This document shows positions 42,648-52,292 of a stretch of 64,000 nucleotides of DNA, one piece after another. Numbering within the stretch: the stretch's first letter is position 1; each line of letters starts with the position of its first letter. Source of the stretch: Flavilitoribacter sp020436695 (GTDB lineage: Bacteria; Bacteroidota; Bacteroidia; Chitinophagales; Saprospiraceae). Location of the stretch: assembly GCA_041392665.1 (NCBI GenBank), contig JAWKLQ010000045.1, positions 1 through 64,000 on the forward strand. Reading direction: 5' to 3'. The position numbers and the translations under genes are program-made. The notes below the pieces were generated by a model. It did no database searches. It was not told the DNA's origin and was given only the letters and a program-made list of their open reading frames with translations.

Positions 42648-42754
42648 AAGAAAATAATTTTTACGGTAAACGGAAATATCGGTTTCGATATTTATAAGAA
42701 ATTCAGAGAGTTAGCCCTTTTTTTTCCGGGTAACCCTCTTTCTGTCAATTTCGT

Positions 42755-42762
42755 TATTTTTG
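42755..42762 (+). promoter_or_regulatory. -7 box (TAnnTTTG) for the 42814 gene
   Basis: TATTTTTG lies 51 bases before the start codon at 42814. No -33 element is evident. Confidence 0.4.
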
Positions 42763-42813
42763 CAGGTCGAATAGGAAAACAAACCGTCTACCCAAAAATC
42801 TAAATACGGTACT

Positions 42814-43389
42814 ATGATCAAACACAGCTTCTGGTTGGTCCTCTGCTTGTTTATGTCAGCCAATTTACTTGCCCAGTGCGAAGTAGCTTTCGATGAAATA
42901 GATGATTTTGACAGCCTGCGCACGGTATCTTCTCATCCGGTATCTTTCGGTTATATGATCCCCAGTTTGTTTGAGACTGTCAGCGGGCCTAAACTGATCG
43001 AGGAGGGCAAGGCCCTGGTAATGTACAGTCAAAATGATTCGATCAACAGCTTCTTCCTCACCCTGGCCATACCCGAATACACTTACCGCTCGATCAAACC
43101 GGGCAATAATGTCCTCATGAAATTATCAGACGGCGAGGTGATCTCTTTCTACGATATACCGGATAAAGGGGTCTTCGACGAAGGAACCAATATGCGGATC
43201 TATCAGCACACCATCGTGCTGCCCATCGATATGTACTACCGGCTTACCTTCAGTACCATTGAGGCCATACGGATCGAATATAAAAAGGTCAAACGCACCT
43301 TCCGACTCACTGAAGAACAGCAGATGGCGATCAGGGAAGCGATGCAATGTGTGGGGCGGCAGGTGGAGTTGTATCCGGTCAAACCTTAA
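42814..43389 (+). CDS. secreted protein of unknown function
   Basis: The protein has 191 residues with a signal peptide (IKHSFWLVLCLFMSANLLAQ). The mature part has alternating strands (LIEEGKALVMYSQNDSINSFFLTLAIPEY, GNNVLMKLSDGEVISFYDI) and a C-terminal helix (LTEEQQMAIREAMQCV). No family is recognised. The strand order suggests a small beta sandwich. It converges on the LytTR regulator across a palindromic element. Confidence 0.6.
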   Translation: MIKHSFWLVLCLFMSANLLAQCEVAFDEIDDFDSLRTVSSHPVSFGYMIPSLFETVSGPKLIEEGKALVMYSQNDSINSFFLTLAIPEYTYRSIKPGNNVLMKLSDGEVISFYDIPDKGVFDEGTNMRIYQHTIVLPIDMYYRLTFSTIEAIRIEYKKVKRTFRLTEEQQMAIREAMQCVGRQVELYPVKP

Positions 43390-43398
43390 TACACGGAC

Positions 43399-43504
43399 GC
43401 CCCCTCGACTACGCTCGGGTAGCTCTCGACTACGCTCCGGCGCCCTGAGCGAAGTCGAAGGGGGCGCGGCGGCCGTCAGGATTGACGGAACCGTCAGGAC
43501 GGCC
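43399..43504. repeat. GC-rich palindromic element and hairpin between convergent genes
   Basis: Arms GCCCCCTCGACTACGCTC (43399-43416) and GAGCGAAGTCGAAGGGGGC (43447-43465) pair imperfectly, with an internal second CTCGACTACGCTC. A second hairpin GGCCGTC/GACGGCC lies at 43471-43504. The CTCGACTACGCTC / GAGCGAAGTCGA type recurs in many Bacteroidota genomes as a dispersed repeat. It can also end both flanking transcripts. Confidence 0.7.
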
Positions 43505-43505
43505 A

Positions 43506-44249
43506 TTATTTGAGCTTGCTCAGCAAAGCCTTCTTCCGCTTTCCCGCCAGAGGTATCTGCTGTCCGTCTTTCAACTCGATGATATTGCCGTCCGCAGTGA
43601 GGATCTTTTTGATGGAGCGGATATTGATCAAATGAGATTGATGACAGCGAAAGAAAAGATCCTGCGGGAGGAGTTCTTCGTAATGACCGATATTTTTAGA
43701 GGAGATCACCTGTTCTCCTGTAGCAGTATGGAAAGTAGAATAATTGCCACTGCCCTCTATCCGGATAATATCATCTATTTCCAGGAAAGTCACGCCCTCG
43801 AGGGAAGGGATGGCCAATTGCCGAAGCGATTGTTGTTGAATGGCCCGGGCAAGAACGCTCAATTGCTGCGAATTGATGCCGATGGAGGACTGCCGTGCTT
43901 TGGCTACGGCCTGCTGCAATTGTTCCGGTTCAATAGGTTTTAGCAGATAGTCGAGTGCATTGACCCGGAAAGCCCGGACCGCAAATTCACTGTGTGCCGT
44001 GGTAAAAATGACCTGTACTCCCTCAGCAGGGATATCTTCCAACAGATCAAAGCCGGAATCTTCTCCTATAGCAATATCCAGAAAGAGCAGGTTGGGATGC
44101 AGGGCAATGAGGCTTTCCTGGGCAGCAATGAGGTTGGCTGCTTCCCCTACGACATCTACTTCCGGGCAGTACAATTCCAGCAAGGCCCGCAATGCATCAC
44201 GGGCGTGTTTTTCATCATCGATGACCAGGGCTTTGATCGTATTCACCAT
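43506..44249 (-). CDS. LytTR-family response regulator
   Basis: The protein has 247 residues. The receiver domain has acidic pocket DDEKHARDAL, phospho-acceptor Asp58 in LLFLDIAIGED, and KPIEPEQL. The output is a LytTR DNA-binding domain (about 150-247; GVTFLEIDDIIRIEGSGNYSTFHT, FFRCHQSHLINIRSIKKI). LytTR domains bind direct repeats of about nine bases spaced by one helical period. The frame overlaps the kinase gene by seven bases. Repeats at 47449-47500 upstream of the kinase are candidate targets. Confidence 0.92.
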   Translation of the reverse strand: MVNTIKALVIDDEKHARDALRALLELYCPEVDVVGEAANLIAAQESLIALHPNLLFLDIAIGEDSGFDLLEDIPAEGVQVIFTTAHSEFAVRAFRVNALDYLLKPIEPEQLQQAVAKARQSSIGINSQQLSVLARAIQQQSLRQLAIPSLEGVTFLEIDDIIRIEGSGNYSTFHTATGEQVISSKNIGHYEELLPQDLFFRCHQSHLINIRSIKKILTADGNIIELKDGQQIPLAGKRKKALLSKLK

Positions 44250-47203
44250 GCTGGATTTTCCGTTCGTATTTGTATAAGTATTTCCGTGCCGGTATCGCCC
44301 TTCTTCCGGTTTTGTAAGGTATCAACTTTTACCAGATCGGCCGAATTTTGGCTCAATAGTTCAAGCCTTTTCTGTGTAATACTCATGCCCACAGACTGAT
44401 GCCGGCCATGCTGTTTAGCGGTTTCCTTAAAGCCGGGGCCATTGTCAATGATACTCACCAGCAGATGACCATGCTGTTGACTAAAACGCACCTCTACTCT
44501 CCCTCCGTCCGGTTGACGGGCCAGGCCGTGCTTAACGGCATTCTCCACATAGGGCTGGATCAGCAGCGGCGGGAAGGAAATATCCTGTTCGAGTAGTCCT
44601 TCCTCAACTTTAATGCAGTAGTCGAAACGGTGCTCAAAGCGCTCCCGCTCCAGCGCCAGGTAGTGATCCAACAGGTCGATCTCCTTTTCCAGGGAGACCT
44701 TGCCGTTGACGGAGGCATCCAGATGGTGGCGTACCAGTTTGGCGAAGCGGGCGAGGTACGCCACGGCCTGCTTCCGGTCGTTTTGCAGGATGAAATTCTG
44801 AATGGAGTTCAGGCAGTTGAAGATGAAGTGGGGGTTCATCTGGGCCTGCAGGGCGGAGCGTTCCAGGGCGATCATCTGTTGCTGTAGGTCACTTTCTTTT
44901 TTGATCTGATTCAGGCGGTAACGGTATAGGCCATAAGCCAATAGGGCCAGCCATAGTCCACTGGCCGACCGAAAAGTCCAGGTCGCCCACCAGGGTGGTG
45001 CAATAATAAAGTGAAAGGCAGTAGTATTACTCCAAAAGCCGTCTTCGTTTTGGGCCTGCACTTCAAAGGCATAATGGCCGGGGTTGAGTGCCGGGTAATT
45101 GACGCTAAGGTTTTTAGTGTGCTGCCAGGGCAACTTGGCTTGCAGGCGATAACGATAGTTGATCTGCCCATCCAGTCGGTAGTTGATGGCCAGATAGCGG
45201 AATTCAAAATTGTTTTGATCGTACCGGAAACGTTTCTCATGGATGGTATCCGAAACTGCTCCGTTTACCACTACGGCTTCGATAATTGGAGGATCGGTAT
45301 GCTCGTTGGGCGGCAATTCATGAAACCGGACCAGCCCACCGGCAGTACACAGCCAAAGCTGGCCATTCCCGGATTTCAACTGGTAGATCTCATTGGAAGG
45401 GAGCCCGTTCGAGACGGTGAAAGAACGTACTGAATAACGCTCCTGTGTATCCCAGGTGATCTTATTGAGGCCATTCAGCGTGCCGACCCAGATAACGCCC
45501 TGCTCATCAACATGCACATCCTCCAGCATATTGGAAGTAAGGCCATTTTGGGTGGCGATCTGTTGTACCTTTTCTCCCTTCCACAATACTACTCCGTAGC
45601 CTTTGGTAGCCAGTACCAGCGTACTGTCGGGTAGTTCATCGATATCTTCTATCCGTGCGCTGAAGGCCGGATGGTCAGGATTCGGAGCGATCAGCATGCT
45701 GTCCTTGAATAGATAGAGACCGGAAACAGTTCCCACCCACAACTGATCGCGACGATCGATATGGAGCGCATTGGTTCGTTGTCGTCCTATATGAAGAAAG
45801 GATTGATAAGTAAGCCTATCCTTCACTGCTTCGATGATAAAGAAGCCTGCATTGTTACCGGCAAAAATTTCACCTTTCGCGTTGAACTGATGCTTTTTCA
45901 GATTGGCACTTCTGAAATCAACGAGCTTTCCAGCCTGTTTTATTTTAGGATACTGCCACTGCCCATTTTGGTAGTAGGCGCCGCCACACCACAGCCTGTC
46001 GCGACCGGACTCATAGTACAGATCGGCATGTAATCCTTCCCTGGGGGCCGAAAAACGGCCGATGAGCTTATCCGTCAACATATTTACCCGATTGATTTCT
46101 CCGTTCCCACAACCGACAAAGAGTTCGCGCTCATCTTTGAAGGCCAGCATGCTTACAATATCCGTGGAAAAGCCGAAATGGGCGCCATAGCTCTGCATTT
46201 GCAGGTCGCTGCAGTAGAAAACGCCTTTTTCCTGGCTGGTCACCCAAAGGCCTCCTTTCGAATCTTCCAGTAAATTGCTGATGGATAAGCCGCTCAGGTA
46301 GACCTTAAATTCATCCCGGCGTAATTTTTCCAGATCGGGATAATAACGAAGCCCCCCACCTTCATTGGTACAGAGCCAAATGGAACGGTCTTTCATTTCG
46401 ATAATCTCATTCACACTTAAGGAATCCGGTCGGCTCCAGGCGATCTCAAAGTCTTCCAAACAATATAACTGTCCCTTGCCAAATGCCAGATACCTGCCGT
46501 CGGAGAGGCGCCCTATTTTTGGTACGGCCCCGACTAAAGCAGTTGGAAGATCCCGCTGGACACGCTGGTCATTCAGGAAAAAATCGTAGTGTAAGAATGG
46601 CTGAGGAGCACCAGGACGAGGCTGATCTATCTGTGATGTCAATATTCTGCTCGCATCCGGTACTTCCAAAACTAAAAAATTGTGTATTGCTAAAGCCTTG
46701 TGTGTGCTTTGGGTCGTGATCATGCTATCTTTACCCAGGCTATCGATCATTAGGAAACCAAGTTTTCCCAGGTCGAAATAAGCTGTTTCATCCGCTTGCA
46801 GATATGCAAGGCCGGCCACGTCGAATTGTCCTTTGTATTGTTGTATCAGATGATTGTACGGATAAGGGGTGATCGTATCCCGGTCCAGAATAAAGGCCTC
46901 TCCACTCATGGTACCGAACCATATCCTCCCTTTTTTATCCTCGTAAATATCGAAGACCACATTGCGCATCAGCCCATCCTCCGAGCCGTACTGCCGAAAG
47001 GTATAGCCGTCGAAGCGGGCCGCGCCGTTATCGGTGCCGAACCACATATAGCCCCGGCTGTCTTCAAAGGCGCAGTATACTTCCGGGCTGGGCAGGCCGT
47101 CGGCGGTGCTGTAGTTGCGGAAATGGGGTTGGGGGTTGTGTTGGGCCAAAAGCGATAGTGGCAGAAACAGGAAAAGGGATAGCGTCTGGATGAACTGTCG
47201 CAT
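44243..47203 (-). CDS. propeller-type histidine kinase (LytS family)
   Basis: The protein has 986 residues with a signal peptide (FIQTLSLFLFLPLSLLAQ). The periplasmic part is a two-component regulator propeller with repeated YMWFGTDNGAARFDG, GRIWFGTMSGE, IWVGTLNGLNKI units, then a Y_Y_Y-type domain (INYRYRLQAKLPWQHT). One transmembrane helix lies near residue 745. The cytosolic kinase has the His_kinase motif LQAQMNPHFIFNCLNSIQNF (His near 788) and the ATPase motif PYVENAVKHGLA. It senses an unknown outer signal and phosphorylates the LytTR partner. Confidence 0.92.
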   Translation of the reverse strand: MRQFIQTLSLFLFLPLSLLAQHNPQPHFRNYSTADGLPSPEVYCAFEDSRGYMWFGTDNGAARFDGYTFRQYGSEDGLMRNVVFDIYEDKKGRIWFGTMSGEAFILDRDTITPYPYNHLIQQYKGQFDVAGLAYLQADETAYFDLGKLGFLMIDSLGKDSMITTQSTHKALAIHNFLVLEVPDASRILTSQIDQPRPGAPQPFLHYDFFLNDQRVQRDLPTALVGAVPKIGRLSDGRYLAFGKGQLYCLEDFEIAWSRPDSLSVNEIIEMKDRSIWLCTNEGGGLRYYPDLEKLRRDEFKVYLSGLSISNLLEDSKGGLWVTSQEKGVFYCSDLQMQSYGAHFGFSTDIVSMLAFKDERELFVGCGNGEINRVNMLTDKLIGRFSAPREGLHADLYYESGRDRLWCGGAYYQNGQWQYPKIKQAGKLVDFRSANLKKHQFNAKGEIFAGNNAGFFIIEAVKDRLTYQSFLHIGRQRTNALHIDRRDQLWVGTVSGLYLFKDSMLIAPNPDHPAFSARIEDIDELPDSTLVLATKGYGVVLWKGEKVQQIATQNGLTSNMLEDVHVDEQGVIWVGTLNGLNKITWDTQERYSVRSFTVSNGLPSNEIYQLKSGNGQLWLCTAGGLVRFHELPPNEHTDPPIIEAVVVNGAVSDTIHEKRFRYDQNNFEFRYLAINYRLDGQINYRYRLQAKLPWQHTKNLSVNYPALNPGHYAFEVQAQNEDGFWSNTTAFHFIIAPPWWATWTFRSASGLWLALLAYGLYRYRLNQIKKESDLQQQMIALERSALQAQMNPHFIFNCLNSIQNFILQNDRKQAVAYLARFAKLVRHHLDASVNGKVSLEKEIDLLDHYLALERERFEHRFDYCIKVEEGLLEQDISFPPLLIQPYVENAVKHGLARQPDGGRVEVRFSQQHGHLLVSIIDNGPGFKETAKQHGRHQSVGMSITQKRLELLSQNSADLVKVDTLQNRKKGDTGTEILIQIRTENPAW

Positions 47204-47222
47204 AGTTTTCTGAATGGGTCGG

Positions 47223-47388
47223 CTTAGGGGCCGGCAAAAAATAAGATGTTGATTTCAGGTGAGCTATTTTGTTGCCGGGCTAGGCGCGAAAACCGCACAT
47301 GGCCAAAGCTACGTTAGGCTTTGAGTAACGACGCCCGGTAGCAAAAGAGCCGTATCAAATCGGTATGTTATTTTTTGCCGGCCCTAAG
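47223..47388. repeat. large imperfect inverted repeat
   Basis: Arms 47223-47280 and 47333-47388 are about 57 bases each and match at roughly four of five positions when folded; outermost bases are CTTAGGGGCCGGCAAAAAAT against its complement, and innermost TTTTGTTGCCGGGC against GCCCGGTAGCAAAA. The interior 50 bases carry a further CAAAGC/GCTTTG stem. It can form a long hairpin and lies upstream of the kinase gene. Confidence 0.8.
47304..47311 (-). promoter_or_regulatory. -7 box (TAnnTTTG) for the kinase-regulator operon
   Basis: On the minus strand TAGCTTTG lies 101 bases before the kinase start codon, inside the large inverted repeat. No -33 match at proper distance. Confidence 0.35.
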
Positions 47389-47448
47389 GATAAAGATAAC
47401 AAACAAGCCGAAGTATAGGCTAAAACCGGAAAGATAGTTGGGTGATCC

Positions 47449-47500
47449 ATTTTAATCGAACCTGGATCGATTTTAATTGAAACCGGTGGGATTTTAATTG
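47449..47500 (+). promoter_or_regulatory. three direct repeats, 21-base period (candidate LytTR sites)
   Basis: ATTTTAATCGAA (47449), ATTTTAATTGAA (47470) and ATTTTAATTG (47491) start exactly 21 bases apart. Direct repeats at this period fit the binding mode of LytTR regulators such as AgrA and ComE. They lie between the kinase gene and the surface-protein gene. Confidence 0.6.
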
Positions 47501-47576
47501 CGGCAGATAAGCTGGGTAGGAATGCTTAAGCTTGAACTCATAAGATCTTGTCAGCAAAAAATTAAGATCGCAAATT

Positions 47577-50500
47577 ATGAGAAACTGCTACCGGCTTAAC
47601 CTATTGAGAAAACAATTCCTGCTCTTCTTGGCTATTTCCTTTTGTTTTTCACCGAGCTACGGAAAATGGCCTACCGGGCCTATCGCGCTTTGCTGCCTAA
47701 ATGATATGGAGGAATTTGTCAGTAATTATCCTGATCATTCCCCAAAACCAGATGATGCCCGGACCTTCCGGCCGGAAACGATGATGGAATTTGATGTACC
47801 TGCATTAACTGAACTGACAGTGGATCCCGACCCCATCCTGATTGATTGTGATGCAGCTACCGGTATCGTAGCATATACCTTGACGGATATGACCGGAGTG
47901 ACAGACCATCAGATCGTACTCTCTTTTCCGGATGGGACCCTAGAAACCGGAACCGGAACTTTAGTCAGTGGAACGCCCCAAAACGGCCAATACGAATACA
48001 CCTTCTCGCTGCCATTCGGGACGCAGGCGGGTCTGGCAAAGGTCGCCAGCATTACCGCAACGGATGAGTTTGGAAATACCCTCCTGTTGACGGAGACGGA
48101 TCTGGGCATTGCGGGTTTTGATCCTTACTTTACCATCGTCCATCAGCCGGCGGCGGAACTGGAGATCGTCGTATCCGATCCGGTTGATCATTACCAGGTG
48201 GACGCTTATCAGGATATTACGTTTAATGTGACCGGTGCCGATTGTATTGCCCAGTGTGGGAATACCTGGGACCTGCTCCTTGATGTAAGCAGTATTGATC
48301 CGGACTACCCTTCATTTGGAGGGAGCTTTAGTCTGACGGTCGATCCGTCCGGAAATGGGAGTTTAAGCGTCAGCCTTCTGAATCCGAGTGGCGGCCCGTT
48401 CACGATTACCGTTTTCATGGCCAGTGCAGCTTGTTTTGGGCAGACTATCTTGACCAGCATTACGCTAACAACGCCGGATTGTTTTCCCGATAACGGCCTC
48501 ACACTGACCACCCAAAGTGAAATAGACAACTTCGCCGACACTTACCAGGGATGTACTACCATTACCGGGACTCTGATCATTGAAGAGCAAACCCCGGCCG
48601 ACATCACCAATCTGGATGGTTTGGCTCAGCTTACAAGTGTAGGAGGAAGTTTAAATATTCAAAACAATAGCGCCGACATCGATCTAACCGGATTGAGCCA
48701 GATCACCGCCGTTGGCGGAAGTCTATTTTTAAACCAAAATCCCAATATATCATCTCTGGCGGGCTTGGAAAATATTGTGACGATCGGTAATTGGCTGACG
48801 ATCAGTGATATGCCTGCTTTGCAGGACCTGAACTTAAATAATTTGCAGTCGGTAGGAGGAATCCTGACCCTTAACCAAATTGATGGATTGGTGAATTTGG
48901 ACGGTCTAAGTAACTTAATGACGGTAGGCGGGAATCTATTTATAGGCAGTAACGATCAGTTAAGCTCTATTTCCGGTTTAGCAGATCTGAGTATTCCCCT
49001 CAGCAGTTCTGTTTACATCACCAATAACCCCGAGCTTTCCATTTGTAATATAGAAAGCGTGTGTTCCTTTTTACAAGGTGGCGGCACCGCAATTATCTCC
49101 GGCAATACCGGCTTTTGTACGGATCCGGACGAAGTGAGCACGGCCTGCACCGGCCCTCAGTTGGTGATCGCTCCTGTAGATCCGACGGGTACCTTTGTGA
49201 CTGATTTTACCAAAACGGTCAACTTCGCCATCGATTACGCCACCGAAAGCTCCTGTCAGGGCTTTTGGACGGTTATGATCACAACCTCCAGCTCCAACCC
49301 GGACTTTATCGGGGAAACGATCTCGCAAACCCTCATTCCGGGCAGTGACGGATTTGGGGATTTTGATAAGGAACTAGCTACTCCGGCAAGCGGTGATCTG
49401 ACCATCACTGTTGCTGCCACCAATAATTCCTGCTCATATTCACCACTGATGGGAAGTGTGACCTTAAACAGCGGCCCCTGTATTTTAGACGACATTACGA
49501 TCACCAGTCAGGAAGAGATTGATAATTTTGACGATGATCATCCCGGGTGCGTCGAAGTGAATGGCGTTATGACGATCGGTCCCGGCTTTCTGACTACCTC
49601 AAACGCGATCTCCAGTTTGGCGGGATTGGCCCAGCTATTGTCCATTGAACACCTGGTGATCGTAGGGAATGAAGATCTCACCGATCTGCAGGGGCTGCAC
49701 AATTTGACCCAGATCGGTATCCTTGAATTTCATAATAATGCCAGTTTAAATGACCTTACTGCATTGATGAATATCTCCCAATTGCAAGGCCTGAATGTCA
49801 ATAATAATGCTGCCCTGCAAAATCTGGCAGGACTAAACAATGTGACCGTCATTCAACAAGGCCTTATTATTTCTGATAACCAGGCTTTGACAAGTCTATC
49901 TGCCCTGAGCAGTGTCTCTTCCATACCCGGGTTTATCACTATTACTAACAATGATGCACTGACCAGCTTAAATGGATTACAAAATGTGGACCCCGGAGCC
50001 ATTACCGATCTGTCCATTACCAATAACGACCAACTTTCCATCTGTGCCATTAGCAGCATTTGTGATTATCTGGATGCCGGAGGAACCGCGACCGTCACTG
50101 GTAATGCCGTTTGTTGCCAATCCGTGAGCGAGATCCAGGCAGCCTGTGATGATGGCTTAACGGACAATACCTTTACGGCTACGCCTCAGGGCGCTGCAAC
50201 CGAGTATACGCCTAACGCCACTAAAACCATCACCTTCACTTTTGATGAAGGCTGTAGTTTTAGCTGTGACGGTAATTGGTTCTTTACGGCAACCTCTACG
50301 GGATCGGATCCGGACTTCACCGGGGAGACCTTTACGGCCACCCTGAATACGGCCACCACCGGATCTGCTTCCATCGAACTGACCTTTACTACGCCCGAGA
50401 CCGGAAGCCTCGATATTGCAGCCGGCATCTACCAGGATGTTTGTGAACCGCCTTTTGGAGCATCCATCAATTATGATCTTTCCCTGAGCTTCGATTCCGA

Positions 50501-52205
50501 GTGTGGTGATCTTACTTTTACCATTCTACCGGAAGCCCCGACCGATTCTTATCCCACTAATGATGAAAAGACCTTCACCTTTACCATCAGTAATGCCTGC
50601 GGACAATGTCAGGGCGCCTGGGCCATCAGCGCCACCTCCAGTGGTAATAATGCCAGTTTTTCCGGAGAAACCATGCAGGGGAACCTGACGGTGGATGCCA
50701 GCGGGACGGGGTCCATCAACTTCACCTTTGCTACCCCTCCTTCGGGAAATCTAACGATCGATGCTACCGCCGTAAATGTAAGTTGCCCAGGATCTCCCTT
50801 TGGGGTTGCTTCGAGTTTGGGTGCATCGGTATCCTTGAATCCACAAGCTTGCGGTACGTTTTTTTCCGAAGACTTCGGAAGTGTTCCTTCGGGCACCGGC
50901 CACGACGGCCCCAATCCACCGGAATCCGTACCGGTAGGTCAGGGCACGGCTTTATTCCAGGATGCGGTGATGGCCAATGGTTATTTTAAGATCGGCGCCT
51001 CCATCGGTGGGGTGCAGGGAGTGGATGATCAAAGATTAGAAGCACGTAACGTGGACGGAGAGGTGAGTTGGGTATCCGATGAGATCATGATAGCAAGCTG
51101 CTGTACTAACCGGCCGCTCACCATGAATGTATATGGATCTGGTGTAGGGACCCTTAAGGTTTATTATCAATTGCCGGCTACCGGTCCAGGGCCTAAAGGG
51201 ACCGGCCCGTTGATTCAGGTAGGAGACTTCAGTGGAAACTTTACCGCAAGCGTTTCAGCTCTTGTAAATACGTGCGGATCGGTATTTTCTGAAGATACTC
51301 CGATCAAAATCGTAGTGGTTATAACTCAACCGGATGGTGATATTTTTAATAGTAATATCCACGGATTCGACAACGTTCAACTGGGAGAAGGGCTTTTGGC
51401 AGAGGGGCCGGATCCCGAAACTTTTAACGTAATATGCGAAGGTGACGAAGTATCTACCGACATTACGCTGAGTGCACAGACGGATTTTTGCGGCCCTGAG
51501 TTTTCGTTAGACGGCAACCCCATCCCCAACAATCCGATAACCGTTCCATCCAACAACACCTATTCATTTACGGTTAATGATGAGTCCTTTAGCACTTGCG
51601 GTAGCGGTATTATCAATATTTATGTAAATGATCAGGGCGAATGTACCTTTGACGGAGCGTCTGCGGCATTGCCCGTTGAGCTAATAGATCTTACGGCTGA
51701 ATTGGTAGCTAAGGGCGGAAAATTGACCTGGTTAACGGCTTCCGAAACAAATAATAAGCAGTTTGTCGTTGAAAGAGCTACTGATGCCTCGGGGTTTCAT
51801 CCTATAGGAACAATCCCTGGAAAAGGCAACACTCAGAAGGAACAATCTTATGAGTTTATCGATGAATATTTATCTGCCGGTACTAACTATTACCGTCTGA
51901 AACAGGAGGATTTCGACGGTGAGTATTCCTACTCTAAAATAGTTAGCTTGAGCTTTAATCCTCCAAAGACATCATTGATATCGATATCTCCGAATCCCGC
52001 GCTGAACCGATTGAGGCTAACTAATAAATGGGACGGAACGCTGTATATCAAAATATATGACATGACCGGTAAATGGATAAATGATGTTCAACTGAATGAA
52101 AGTACAAGTTCGGATATTAATATCTCTACCTGGAACTCCGGCATCTATTTGCTAAAGGTAACTGGTGGTACAACAGTTGAGGTGGTAAGAATTGTCAAAC
52201 AATAA
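47577..52205 (+). CDS. large T9SS-secreted surface protein with two receptor-L-like repeat blocks
   Basis: The protein has 1542 residues, with a signal peptide (FLLFLAISFCFSPSYG). Two blocks of leucine-rich, receptor L-domain-like repeats are visible at about 310-530 (LDGLAQLTSVGGSLNIQNNS, LAGLENIVTIGNWLTI) and about 650-850 (LAGLAQLLSIEHLVI, LTALMNISQLQGLNV), each ending in a Cys-rich cap of the form ICNIESVCSFL or ICAISSICDYL. The blocks alternate with Ig-like sandwiches with repeated TGSxSxxxTFxTPxSGxLTI patterns. The C-terminal 80 residues (SISPNPALNRLRL, YIKIYDMTGKWI, GIYLLKVTGGTTVEVVRIVKQ) are a type A T9SS sorting domain, so it is exported and anchored at the surface. It is divergent from the LytTR system and probably its target. 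Confidence 0.85.
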   Translation: MRNCYRLNLLRKQFLLFLAISFCFSPSYGKWPTGPIALCCLNDMEEFVSNYPDHSPKPDDARTFRPETMMEFDVPALTELTVDPDPILIDCDAATGIVAYTLTDMTGVTDHQIVLSFPDGTLETGTGTLVSGTPQNGQYEYTFSLPFGTQAGLAKVASITATDEFGNTLLLTETDLGIAGFDPYFTIVHQPAAELEIVVSDPVDHYQVDAYQDITFNVTGADCIAQCGNTWDLLLDVSSIDPDYPSFGGSFSLTVDPSGNGSLSVSLLNPSGGPFTITVFMASAACFGQTILTSITLTTPDCFPDNGLTLTTQSEIDNFADTYQGCTTITGTLIIEEQTPADITNLDGLAQLTSVGGSLNIQNNSADIDLTGLSQITAVGGSLFLNQNPNISSLAGLENIVTIGNWLTISDMPALQDLNLNNLQSVGGILTLNQIDGLVNLDGLSNLMTVGGNLFIGSNDQLSSISGLADLSIPLSSSVYITNNPELSICNIESVCSFLQGGGTAIISGNTGFCTDPDEVSTACTGPQLVIAPVDPTGTFVTDFTKTVNFAIDYATESSCQGFWTVMITTSSSNPDFIGETISQTLIPGSDGFGDFDKELATPASGDLTITVAATNNSCSYSPLMGSVTLNSGPCILDDITITSQEEIDNFDDDHPGCVEVNGVMTIGPGFLTTSNAISSLAGLAQLLSIEHLVIVGNEDLTDLQGLHNLTQIGILEFHNNASLNDLTALMNISQLQGLNVNNNAALQNLAGLNNVTVIQQGLIISDNQALTSLSALSSVSSIPGFITITNNDALTSLNGLQNVDPGAITDLSITNNDQLSICAISSICDYLDAGGTATVTGNAVCCQSVSEIQAACDDGLTDNTFTATPQGAATEYTPNATKTITFTFDEGCSFSCDGNWFFTATSTGSDPDFTGETFTATLNTATTGSASIELTFTTPETGSLDIAAGIYQDVCEPPFGASINYDLSLSFDSECGDLTFTILPEAPTDSYPTNDEKTFTFTISNACGQCQGAWAISATSSGNNASFSGETMQGNLTVDASGTGSINFTFATPPSGNLTIDATAVNVSCPGSPFGVASSLGASVSLNPQACGTFFSEDFGSVPSGTGHDGPNPPESVPVGQGTALFQDAVMANGYFKIGASIGGVQGVDDQRLEARNVDGEVSWVSDEIMIASCCTNRPLTMNVYGSGVGTLKVYYQLPATGPGPKGTGPLIQVGDFSGNFTASVSALVNTCGSVFSEDTPIKIVVVITQPDGDIFNSNIHGFDNVQLGEGLLAEGPDPETFNVICEGDEVSTDITLSAQTDFCGPEFSLDGNPIPNNPITVPSNNTYSFTVNDESFSTCGSGIINIYVNDQGECTFDGASAALPVELIDLTAELVAKGGKLTWLTASETNNKQFVVERATDASGFHPIGTIPGKGNTQKEQSYEFIDEYLSAGTNYYRLKQEDFDGEYSYSKIVSLSFNPPKTSLISISPNPALNRLRLTNKWDGTLYIKIYDMTGKWINDVQLNESTSSDINISTWNSGIYLLKVTGGTTVEVVRIVKQ

Positions 52206-52292
52206 GGCTGTGTCGGGAGTTTTCCCGGTTCTCATTGATGATCCAGGTATTCATGAAATTTGTTAGCTTGAGGGCGAACAAGACCAAAAAGC

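Larger units (their letters stand above)
42430..42813. other. divergent promoter region, mreB leader
   Basis: A 384-base gap with minus-strand and plus-strand -7 boxes. The minus-strand leader to mreB (about 185 bases) carries repeated GACGAAGGAG-like words (42497-42535), purine-rich and of unknown purpose. Confidence 0.5.
47204..47576. other. kinase/surface-protein intergenic region
   Basis: A 373-base divergent region holding, from left to right, a 166-base inverted repeat, three 21-base-spaced direct repeats, and about 75 bases before the surface protein start. The pieces are listed separately. Confidence 0.6.
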
